34,143 bases of DNA from Candidatus Hopanoidivorans cymbastelae (GTDB taxonomy: Bacteria > Actinomycetota > Acidimicrobiia > Acidimicrobiales > Hopanoidiivorantaceae). The stretch spans positions 1-34,143 of the forward strand of contig JAPYNY010000006.1 of NCBI GenBank assembly GCA_028283145.1, given 5' to 3'. Positions 8,498-15,454 of the stretch are shown piece by piece. The stretch's first letter is position 1; the number at the start of each line of letters is the position of its first letter. The position numbers were made by a program, and so were the translations under genes. The notes under the pieces were generated by a model. That model saw only the letters and a list, made by a program, of their open reading frames with translations, was not told where the DNA came from and searched no databases.

Positions 8498-8938
8498 TCA
8501 AAAGGCATCCTCATAGACCACAACTTCAAGCCGACCTTGCTGCGGATACACTTCGGCCACATCAAAGCGGACAACTGGATGGTACTTTGGGCATTGCTCC
8601 AGCCAGCAGGCAGCCAGTTTGCGGATTTGGATTTGTTTTTTGCGATTCACCGCCTCAGCAGGCCAAGCAAAATTAGTGCTGCTGCGGGTTTTGACTTCAC
8701 AGAACACGATGGTCTGGCCGCAAGCGACGATGATGTCCAACTCACCTCGGCCAAAGCGCCAGTTCCGCTCCAGTATTTTCCAGCCGCGGTCTTGATACCA
8801 CTTGGCCGCAGCTGCCTCGCCGTCAACTCCCAGCTGGCGACGTTTGCCTACTTCTGCTGCGGAAAGCCGTCTAGGAGTGTGTGGTCTAGGTGTGTGGGAA
8901 CGGTTGTGACTGTTTGAGTGTGGGCGGTTCATGCCCAC
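8498..8938 (-). CDS. yraN: YraN/UPF0102 family nuclease-fold protein
   Basis: This 146-residue protein matches the UPF0102 family, a small restriction-endonuclease-like fold of undefined cellular role usually found near rnhB and dprA. Conserved features are GVDGEAAAAKWYQDRGW, RNWRFGRGELDIIVA and VFCEVKTRS. The E...GELD...EVK residues form the putative metal site. The first ~30 residues (His/Arg/Asn-rich: PHSNSHNRSHTPRPHTPRR) are a low-complexity extension. The start is ATG 8938; a second ATG lies two codons later. rnhB and lepB, which usually lie between rplS and yraN, are absent here: the 123-bp gap to rplS contains no gene. Confidence 0.9.
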   Translation of the reverse strand: MGMNRPHSNSHNRSHTPRPHTPRRLSAAEVGKRRQLGVDGEAAAAKWYQDRGWKILERNWRFGRGELDIIVACGQTIVFCEVKTRSSTNFAWPAEAVNRKKQIQIRKLAACWLEQCPKYHPVVRFDVAEVYPQQGRLEVVVYEDAF

Positions 8939-9061
8939 AGCGTAAATTACAGATGTTGCATTGATTAGGTTGAATGAGCTAGAGGAGGCTTGCTTAGCGG
9001 CACTGCCTGCATGGTGGATTGTCGTGATGGATTGTCGCGCTGCGGTGCTGCCCCCGCCCGT

Positions 9062-9406
9062 CTAGTCGCGCTTGGTTTTGACCCTGGCGGCTCGCCCAAC
9101 CCTGTTGCGCAGATAGTACAGCTTGGCTCGCCTGACATCGCCGCGAGCGGTAACGTCAAGCTTGGCAATGGAAGGAGCATGCACCGGGAAGATGCGCTCC
9201 ACCCCCACTCCCATGCTCACCTTGCGAACAGTAAAGGTCTCGCGAATGCCATCACCCTTGCGAGCAATGACAGTGCCCTCAAAAATCTGTATGCGCTCGC
9301 GATTGCCTTCCTTGATATTGACGTGGACTTTTACTTGGTCGCCCGGCCCAAACTCGGGTATATCATCACGCAGCCTGTCCCGGTCGACAATATCTGTAAC
9401 TTGCAT
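9062..9406 (-). CDS. rplS: 50S ribosomal protein L19
   Basis: The protein has 114 residues from ATG 9406, the usual L19 length. The longer frame from TTG 9418 adds only four residues, and the GGAGG lies 5-9 bases before the ATG, so the ATG is preferred. L19 sits at the 30S-50S interface. Family segments seen are [57 protein letters not shown] and [10 protein letters not shown]. It lies 36 bp downstream of trmD, the classic rpsP-rimM-trmD-rplS order but without rimM. Confidence 0.97.
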   Translation of the reverse strand: MQVTDIVDRDRLRDDIPEFGPGDQVKVHVNIKEGNRERIQIFEGTVIARKGDGIRETFTVRKVSMGVGVERIFPVHAPSIAKLDVTARGDVRRAKLYYLRNRVGRAARVKTKRD

Positions 9407-9442
9407 CCCTGCCTCCAATCCTCAAATAGAAGTCTTTCTATT

Positions 9443-10168
9443 TTACAAACTTTCTTCCAAATCTTCTACCAACTTTTGCTCCTCTGTTGAAAGCCCTCCC
9501 CGTTTCGCTATCAGGTCGGGACGGCGTTCCATCGTCCGCTTCAGCGACTGCGCCAAACGCCACTTGGCTACTTCACCGTGATTGCCAGAGCGCAAGACCT
9601 GCGGCACGGCTAGATTGCGGAATTCGCTCGGGCGGGTGTAGTGCGGGTGATCCAACAGATTGTCCTCAAAAGATTCCGCGGCGACAGATTCTGGATTGCC
9701 CAAAACGCCAGGCACCAGCCGACACACAGCCTCAATGACGGCCATAGCGGCTGCTTCCCCGCCCCCCAAAACAAAATCTCCCAAAGATATTTCCCCATCC
9801 ACCAAGTGCATGCGAATGCGCTCGTCCACCCCTTCATAGCGACCGCACAGCAACGAAAATCCATCCAAGCTGGCCAGGTGCCTGGCTTTGGCTTGACTGA
9901 AAGGCTCACCCGCCGGGTCAAGCAAGAACAGCGGACGGGCAGGCTGCGCAGCCTCAACGGCCGCAAAAACAGGCTCCGGTCTTAGCACCATACCTGGGCC
10001 GCCGCCAAATGGAGCATCATCGACTGACTGATGCGGATCGGAAGTAACTGAGCGAATATCATGGACTGCTATTTTCAACAAGCCCGACTGCTGAGCCTTG
10101 CCAAGCAGACTGTGAGCCAGAAACTCCAGCACCATCTGAGGCCAGATGGTGAAAACTTCAATATGCAT
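9443..10168 (-). CDS. trmD: tRNA (guanine-N1-)-methyltransferase TrmD
   Basis: This 241-residue enzyme methylates G37 at N1 in tRNAs reading CNN codons, using S-adenosylmethionine bound in a trefoil knot. Diagnostic segments are DDAPFGGGPGMVLRPEPVF, LLCGRYEGVDERI, the knot motif GDFVLGGGEAAAMAVIEAV, and SFEDNLLDHPHYTRPSEF. The start is ATG 10168. The gene is separated from khpA by only 44 bp, so no rimM fits between them. All segments expected for function are present. Confidence 0.97.
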   Translation of the reverse strand: MHIEVFTIWPQMVLEFLAHSLLGKAQQSGLLKIAVHDIRSVTSDPHQSVDDAPFGGGPGMVLRPEPVFAAVEAAQPARPLFLLDPAGEPFSQAKARHLASLDGFSLLCGRYEGVDERIRMHLVDGEISLGDFVLGGGEAAAMAVIEAVCRLVPGVLGNPESVAAESFEDNLLDHPHYTRPSEFRNLAVPQVLRSGNHGEVAKWRLAQSLKRTMERRPDLIAKRGGLSTEEQKLVEDLEESL

Positions 10169-10212
10169 TGTCGTGTCCGCAGGAAGTCAGGTCACTGCGG
10201 AGGTCAGGGTAG

Positions 10213-10467
10213 CTAGTCCACAAACTCCACTTCAATGCGCTTGCCTTCCGCCGCGGCTGCCGCGCGCACGACTGTGCGGATGGCTTCGGCTGTGCGCCCC
10301 CGTTTGCCGATGACACGCCCCATATCGCCATCGCCCACCTGAACCTCATAACGAGTGGTGTTTTTGCGGTAGCCATCTCCGACGGTGATTCTCACTTCAT
10401 CTGGCTGGTCGACAATGGATTGAACTATATAAAGCAGGGCTTTTTGTTCGGTGGAAGTTTCGCTCAT
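10213..10467 (-). CDS. khpA: KH-domain RNA-binding protein KhpA (YlqC family)
   Basis: This 84-residue single type II KH domain protein carries the GxxG loop as VIGKRGRTAEAIRTVV. It has the typical family ending KRIEVEFVD. KhpA-type proteins bind RNA broadly and in Gram-positive bacteria partner KhpB. Its ATG overlaps the rpsP stop (ATGA at 10464-10467), indicating translational coupling with S16. Position between rpsP and trmD is typical for actinobacteria, where rimM would normally follow. Confidence 0.94.
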   Translation of the reverse strand: MSETSTEQKALLYIVQSIVDQPDEVRITVGDGYRKNTTRYEVQVGDGDMGRVIGKRGRTAEAIRTVVRAAAAAEGKRIEVEFVD

Positions 10468-10973
10468 GACTTGATTTCCTCAACTTCGGGTTCAGACTTA
10501 GCTGGTTCTTCGGCAGCAGTGACGACGGCTGGAGTGACGACGGCTTCGGCTTCAGACTCGGAATTTTCAGCTTGGGCAGCTTCTTCATGGACAGCTTCCG
10601 TTGGGACTTCCGCCGGTGCATCCTTGGCGGACGCAGTCTCCTCCGGCGCAACCTCAGCTTGAGCTTCATCCACGGATGGAGCCTGTGCCGCTGGCGTGAC
10701 AGTTACCGCCGGTGCCTCGCCTGTGAATTCATGCCAAGCACCTGAAATAACCAACAGCTTCTTGACGCGCTCGCTGGGCTGCGCTCCATTTTTGAGCCAC
10801 CTGAGTGCCTTTTCGTTGTCCACCCTGATCACCGATGGATCAGGACGAGGGTCGTAAAAACCTACGATTTCGATGAAACGCCCATCTCTAGGAGAGCGCG
10901 AGTCGGCCGCCACTATGCGATAGGTTGGTTGCTTTTTTTTGCCTTTTCGAGTCAGGCGAAGACGAACTGCCAC
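10464..10973 (-). CDS. rpsP: 30S ribosomal protein S16 with acidic C-terminal extension
   Basis: Residues 1 to about 85 are a full S16 (MAVRLRLTRKGKKKQPTYRIVAADSRSPRDGRFIEIVGFYDP, ALRWLKNGAQPSERVKKLL). S16 binds 16S rRNA early in 30S assembly. The remaining ~84 residues form a low-complexity Ala/Glu/Pro/Val-rich acidic tail with no predicted fold, doubling the usual length. Tails of this kind occur on S16 in some actinobacteria. The gene is 77 bp downstream of ffh, probably in the same transcript, and overlaps khpA by four bases. Confidence 0.97.
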   Translation of the reverse strand: MAVRLRLTRKGKKKQPTYRIVAADSRSPRDGRFIEIVGFYDPRPDPSVIRVDNEKALRWLKNGAQPSERVKKLLVISGAWHEFTGEAPAVTVTPAAQAPSVDEAQAEVAPEETASAKDAPAEVPTEAVHEEAAQAENSESEAEAVVTPAVVTAAEEPAKSEPEVEEIKS

Positions 10974-11050
10974 TTATGTTCCTTTGTTTGTCTCAAATAT
11001 TGGGCGGTGTTTCAGTATGCCACAGAAAAATGAAAATGCCAAAGCACCCG

Positions 11051-12496
11051 CTAGTTTTCCAGTTGAGACAGGTCTATGCCAAGCTCCTGCTCCAACTTCG
11101 CCAAGTCAATTCCCGTAACGGCGCCTTGTGGCGTCCTGCCATGCTGTCGGCCGCCTTTCGGGGTGACTCGGCCGCCTTTTTTGCGATTTGGCTTTTTACC
11201 GGAACGCTTCATGCCGGCTGATTTAGTCAACGAACCCATCATCTTGCGAGCATTGGTGAACTCCTTGATGAGTTTGGAAACATCGGCTGTGGAAGTGCCA
11301 CTGCCCTTGGCTATGCGCTGGCGACGCGAGTTGTTGATGATCTCGGGCTTGAAGCGCTCTAGCGGGGTCATTGAGCAGATGATGGCTTCCATGTGGGCCA
11401 TCCGCTTGTCTGTGGCGGCATCATCAACATTTTCAGGTGAGCCTGGGATACGGCTCAGCAGGGACGACAGCGAACCCATTTTTTTGATTTGACGCATTTG
11501 TTCCAAAAAATCATCCAATGTATAGGTGCCGGCTATCAAACGCTCCGCCGCGGCTTCTGCTTCGTCTTGCTCAAAGGTTTGCTCGGTCTGCTCAATCAAG
11601 CCTAAAATGTCGCCCTTGCCCAAAATGCGCCCAGCCAGCCGGTCGGGATGGAACTGCTCCAAGTCGCCTAAACGCTCCCCGGTGGAAATAAAAGCCACCG
11701 GACAACCCACAACCTCTCGCACCGACAAAGCGGCACCACCACGGGCATCGCTGTCCAGCTTGGTCAAGATGACGGCATCCAGCGCAACCGCTTCATTGAA
11801 CTGCTCAGCCACAACAGCAGCATTTTGCCCGCTCATGGCATCGGCCACAAAAAAGGTGTAGTGCGGTTTCAGAGCCTTGCCGACTTTGCTGATTTCAGCC
11901 ATCAACTCCTTGTCAATGGCTAGGCGGCCGGCGGTGTCGCAAATGACAACATCGCGCCCCAACCTGTTGGCTTCCGACAGCCCGCGAGCTGCCACCTTGG
12001 GAGGAGCTGCCGTGTCGCTGAAGACAGGCACTCCAGCTTCCTCACCTAAAACTCTAAGCTGTTCCACCGCTGCCGGGCGCTGAAGATCGGCTCCCACCAG
12101 CAGCGGGCGGCGGCCCTGCTGGAGAAACCAGCTGGCCAACTTGGCGGCTGCAGTGGTCTTGCCCGAGCCTTGCAATCCGGCCAACAACACGACTGTAGGC
12201 GGCTGGGAAGAATACTTGAAATCAAAACTTTCGCCACCCAAAATGGAAATGAGCTCTGAGTGGACGATTTTGGTTATCTGCTGGGCGGGATTCAGAGCTT
12301 GGTGAAGCTCAGCGCTCAGGCATTCAGCCCGGACTTGGTTGCAAAACTTCTCCACCACTTTGGTATGGACGTCAGCGTCCAGCAGAGCCTCCCGCATCTC
12401 AGCCAGCACCTCATCTATATCTGCTGGCTTGAGACGGCCTTTGCGTGAGGCCCTTGAGAAAATTTTGGAAAAGCCGGAAGTCAGTCTTTCAAACAT
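11051..12496 (-). CDS. ffh: Signal recognition particle protein Ffh
   Basis: The 481-residue SRP54 GTPase binds signal sequences and the SRP RNA, delivering ribosomes to FtsY at the membrane. It has an N domain (MFERLTSGFSKIFSRASRKG...), a G domain with P-loop GLQGSGKTTAAAKLA, DTAGRLAIDKELM and TKLDSDARGGAALS. The Met-rich M domain follows (MRQIKKMGSLSSLLSRIPG, MTPLERFKPEIINNSRRQRIAKGSGT). The C-terminal basic segment (KRSGKKPNRKKGGRVTPKGG) and final LEQELGIDLSQLEN form a tail. The ATG at 12496 is 51 bp downstream of ftsY, so the two SRP-pathway GTPases appear co-transcribed. Confidence 0.97.
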   Translation of the reverse strand: MFERLTSGFSKIFSRASRKGRLKPADIDEVLAEMREALLDADVHTKVVEKFCNQVRAECLSAELHQALNPAQQITKIVHSELISILGGESFDFKYSSQPPTVVLLAGLQGSGKTTAAAKLASWFLQQGRRPLLVGADLQRPAAVEQLRVLGEEAGVPVFSDTAAPPKVAARGLSEANRLGRDVVICDTAGRLAIDKELMAEISKVGKALKPHYTFFVADAMSGQNAAVVAEQFNEAVALDAVILTKLDSDARGGAALSVREVVGCPVAFISTGERLGDLEQFHPDRLAGRILGKGDILGLIEQTEQTFEQDEAEAAAERLIAGTYTLDDFLEQMRQIKKMGSLSSLLSRIPGSPENVDDAATDKRMAHMEAIICSMTPLERFKPEIINNSRRQRIAKGSGTSTADVSKLIKEFTNARKMMGSLTKSAGMKRSGKKPNRKKGGRVTPKGGRQHGRTPQGAVTGIDLAKLEQELGIDLSQLEN

Positions 12497-12547
12497 GGTG
12501 TTTCTGGGGGGTTTAAAACAAATTCAGGGTCTAAGTCTGCTGCGAAT

Positions 12548-13549
12548 CTAAGCTCCGCAAAGCAAGGTTGTGGCAAAGGCAGCGGGGTCGAATTGCCTCA
12601 AGTCAGACAACCCTTCACCCACTCCTATAAATTTAACAGCCAACTGCAATTCCTGCTGCACCGACACCACCACCCCACCTTTGGAGGAGCCATCTAATTT
12701 GGTGAGCACAATTCCGGTAGGGCGCACACTTTCATTGAAAACTCGGGCTTGGGAGATGCCGTTTTGCCCTGTGGTGGAATCAATCACCAAGAGGATTTCA
12801 GACACAGTGCCTTGGCTCTTATTGGCGACTCGCAGGATTTTTTGGAGTTCCTCCATCAGGTTGTCTTTGGTGTGCATCCGCCCGGCAGTGTCCGCAATGA
12901 CCAAATCAGCTCCTCTGGCTTTGGCATGCTCGACGGCATCAAAAACGACCGCTGCCGGGTCGCCTTTGGGAGCGCCTTTGACCAACGAGACATCCAATCT
13001 GTCGGCCCATGTCTGCAATTGATCTATGGCTGCTGCCCTGAACGTGTCAGCAGCTGCCAGCACCACACGATGTCCTTGGTCTTTTTGGGCTTTAGCAAGC
13101 TTGGCTACTGTGGTGGTCTTGCCAACTCCGTTCACACCCACCACCAGCCATATAGCAGGGCTAGCTTCAGTGGCAACGCCAGCAACTTCGGCAAAATCGC
13201 CAACACCGGCATCGGCAATATCCGCATCGCCAACAGCGGCGTTTTCTTCAGGCGACATCGGCTGTGTCAACTCAGCCAATAGAGCCTGTTGAAGCCTCTC
13301 GGAGACTTCCCCGCTGTAGTTGTCTTGGGCAAGTTGAACGATCTTATTGGTGGTGGCAACTCCTAAATCTGCTTGAAGCAAGATCTCCTCAGCTTCTTCC
13401 CAAGTTAAAGTGGGGAGGTTCAGCTCAGGAGCGTGGACCTCAAGCTCGGAGTTGTCAAGGGCATTAAAGCTGGAATCTTCGGGAGCCGCAACATCGGAAG
13501 CAAAATCCTCCGCAGTTTGCGATTTGGCACGCCTTTTGAACAAAGCCAT
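12548..13549 (-). CDS. ftsY: Signal recognition particle receptor FtsY
   Basis: This 333-residue SRP receptor GTPase has a short acidic A region (about 30 residues after MALFKRRAK), then the N domain (LTWEEAEEILLQADLGVATTNKIV). An Ala/Asp/Gly-rich linker (EENAAVGDADIADAGVGDFAEVAGVATEASP) separates it from the G domain. G-domain motifs are GVNGVGKTTTVAKLA, DTFRAAAIDQLQTWADR, DTAGRMHTKDNLMEEL, TKLDGSSKGG and the ending FIGVGEGLSDLRQFDPAAF. The membrane-targeting A region is short, which fits actinobacterial forms. It lies directly upstream of ffh. Confidence 0.96.
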   Translation of the reverse strand: MALFKRRAKSQTAEDFASDVAAPEDSSFNALDNSELEVHAPELNLPTLTWEEAEEILLQADLGVATTNKIVQLAQDNYSGEVSERLQQALLAELTQPMSPEENAAVGDADIADAGVGDFAEVAGVATEASPAIWLVVGVNGVGKTTTVAKLAKAQKDQGHRVVLAAADTFRAAAIDQLQTWADRLDVSLVKGAPKGDPAAVVFDAVEHAKARGADLVIADTAGRMHTKDNLMEELQKILRVANKSQGTVSEILLVIDSTTGQNGISQARVFNESVRPTGIVLTKLDGSSKGGVVVSVQQELQLAVKFIGVGEGLSDLRQFDPAAFATTLLCGA

Positions 13550-13574
13550 AAACTAATCAGCCTACCAAGCACAA

Positions 13575-13593
13575 GCAGGCCAGACTGGCCTGC
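13575..13593. terminator. Perfect inverted repeat between htrA and ftsY
   Basis: GCAGGCCAG-A-CTGGCCTGC is a perfect 9-bp inverted repeat. As a hairpin it has a 7-bp GC-rich stem with a 5-base loop, located 26 bases after the first protease stop and 26 bases before the ftsY ATG on the - strand. There is no clean T-run, so it may be a weak terminator, a processing site, or an operator. Confidence 0.4.
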
Positions 13594-13618
13594 CACCCCC
13601 GCTGCGCTGCTCACCGAA

Positions 13619-15274
13619 TTAGTTGTAAATCAGAGTTTCGCTCTCGATTTCAGACTCGTCAATGCTGACCAGAACCTCTATTTCCTGGCCATTTCGCAAA
13701 ATTCCCAGAACCGCTCGGGTGCCTGGCTCGGTGAATTGGACTTTTGAAATCAAGTCGGTCATTTCAACAATCTTTTCTGAGTTATACGAGAAGATTCTGT
13801 CGCCGACCTGCAATCCAGCTCGGGCAGCAGCCGTGTTGGCATTGACCTGCACAACTTCCGCGCCTATGCCTTCTTGAGGATTGGACGTACCGGTTATGCC
13901 CAACGAACCATAAACCAGTTCCTCGCCAAGCAGGATTTTATTGACCACCCTGAGCGCCAAATCAATCGGCACCGCAAACCCGATGCCTAAATTGCCCGCT
14001 GCTTGCCCAAAGGTAGTTCTGGTGGTTTGGATATAGACATTGATGCCCAGGATTTCTCCGTCAACATTAGCCAGCATGCCTCCGCTGTTGCCTGAGTTGA
14101 TGGGAGCGTCAGTTTGGATAGCCGGCACCTGAATAGGCGAATTCGGTTCAAAATTAGCTCTGGCAACCCTGTCTAAAGCACTTATAAAGCCCACATTCAC
14201 GCTGTTTTTCAAACCGTAAGGCGAGCCAATGGCAATGGCTACATCACCCGCTTTGGCTTCGTCAACATCGCCAATTTTGGCCACTTCAAATTCCAAACCC
14301 GTGGGGTCAAACCTCAAAAGGGCGACATCCACGGCTTGGTCCAGACCGACGATTTCTGCTTCTACCACCTCGCCGTTGCTCAGTTCCACCAGCAATTCTG
14401 CATCCTCTGGGTCAATAATTTCATTAGTATTGGGGTCGTTCAGCACGACGACGTGAGCTGCTGTGATGATCAAGCCCTCCTCATCATAAATCACGCCCGA
14501 CCCCGTGCTGCCGAAAAGCGTATCGGGAATGCGGTAGTAAATGGTAACTGCCGTGGGCAGCAACTTGTCCACGACTGGGCTCAAAGACTTCGGCAGGGAC
14601 TCTTCTTCATCATCTTCGGAATTTTCAGGTTCATTTGAAAGTTCCAAGTTTTGAGTTGCCTGCACCAGTGCCCTGCCAATAGTTGGTTCTGATTCTCCCT
14701 CTGTTTCTGCTTGACTATCGTCAGCTTCGGCAGCTATATCGCTAGTCTCGTTGCTGACTACCAAGATTTCTCTGGCTACCTCTGTAACCGAAGGCCCCGA
14801 CCTGTCAGACATAAGAGTTACGCCCAAAGCTGTGCCAGCAGCTACCAGAGCCAAAATGATAAAAATCGCCAGCAAACTGCTCAAACGCTTAGAAAAGACC
14901 AACCCAGAGCCTCCGTTAGAACCGGAACCTGAATTAGACACCGAGCCACCATCAGACCCTGAAGTTCTTTGAGACTGATTCGGAGAGTGCTTCTCAGGCA
15001 GGGGGGCGGGAATCAGCATCTCAGCTGGCTGAGTTCCAATTGGCTGACTCTCACTCCCGACTGGCTGGCTCTCACTCCCAACTGCCTGGCTTTCAACCGG
15101 CCCGAACCCAACTGGCTGGCTCTCACTCCTGACTACCTGGCTTTCAGCCGGTCCAGACCCAACTGGCCATCCCCCGACTGGACCCTCAGGCGGAACTGAC
15201 GGCTCAGGCAAAGATTCTCCCTGACCAGTAAAAACTCTCGGAGGGTCGAAAGGTTCAGGTCTGTGTTGCTCCAT
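13619..15274 (-). CDS. HtrA/DegP-type membrane-anchored serine protease with PDZ domain (copy 1)
   Basis: The 551-residue S1C protease has a cytoplasmic N-terminal low-complexity region (1 to about 125) with 17-residue tandem repeats (QPVGFGPVESQAVGSES). One transmembrane helix follows (LLAIFIILALVAAGTALGVTLM, about 135-158), then an acidic linker and the trypsin-like domain. The catalytic triad is H274 (TAAHVV), D316 (VDVALLR) and S397 (GNSGGML). A single C-terminal PDZ domain follows (about 455-535; NTAAARAGLQVGDRIFSYNSEKI). Such enzymes degrade or chaperone misfolded extracytoplasmic proteins. The start is ATG 15274 after AAGGAGA. The neighbouring gene upstream is a close paralogue. Confidence 0.93.
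   Translation of the reverse strand: MEQHRPEPFDPPRVFTGQGESLPEPSVPPEGPVGGWPVGSGPAESQVVRSESQPVGFGPVESQAVGSESQPVGSESQPIGTQPAEMLIPAPLPEKHSPNQSQRTSGSDGGSVSNSGSGSNGGSGLVFSKRLSSLLAIFIILALVAAGTALGVTLMSDRSGPSVTEVAREILVVSNETSDIAAEADDSQAETEGESEPTIGRALVQATQNLELSNEPENSEDDEEESLPKSLSPVVDKLLPTAVTIYYRIPDTLFGSTGSGVIYDEEGLIITAAHVVVLNDPNTNEIIDPEDAELLVELSNGEVVEAEIVGLDQAVDVALLRFDPTGLEFEVAKIGDVDEAKAGDVAIAIGSPYGLKNSVNVGFISALDRVARANFEPNSPIQVPAIQTDAPINSGNSGGMLANVDGEILGINVYIQTTRTTFGQAAGNLGIGFAVPIDLALRVVNKILLGEELVYGSLGITGTSNPQEGIGAEVVQVNANTAAARAGLQVGDRIFSYNSEKIVEMTDLISKVQFTEPGTRAVLGILRNGQEIEVLVSIDESEIESETLIYN
15060..15161 (-). repeat. Two 51-bp tandem repeats in the 5' part of htrA copy 1
   Basis: Two adjacent 51-bp units (15060-15110 and 15111-15161) differ at about six positions and encode in-frame 17-residue units rich in Gln, Ser, Val and Gly. 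A partial third copy of the first ~18 bases lies at 15040-15057. The in-frame unit length means copy number could vary without disrupting the protease. Confidence 0.85.
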
Positions 15275-15374
15275 TACTAGTCTCCTTTTTTTCGTCTTCT
15301 AACTTGCTTTTATGTTTTTGTCCTGTAATTCTTAAGATTAACACTGAAAATCTATAAGCCGATAGCAATAATAT

Positions 15375-15393
15375 AAAGATTGCTTAAATCTTT
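15375..15393. terminator. A/T-rich hairpin between the two htrA genes
   Basis: AAAGATT and AATCTTT form a perfect 7-bp stem with a GCTTA loop, about 60 bases after the stop of the upstream htrA on the - strand. The stem is weak and followed by A/T-rich sequence rather than a T-run. The rest of the 15275-15454 gap is A/T-rich and probably holds the promoter of htrA copy 1, but I cannot place it confidently. Confidence 0.3.
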
Positions 15394-15454
15394 CTCAGAG
15401 AAAAAACTACCCGGCAAATCAGCGGTACCGAAAACAATCTGTCGTGCGCTCAGG

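Noticed and set aside
8939..9061. Possible remnant of lepB or rnhB between yraN and rplS
   Set aside because: The 123 bp contain no frame with signal peptidase or RNase H motifs.
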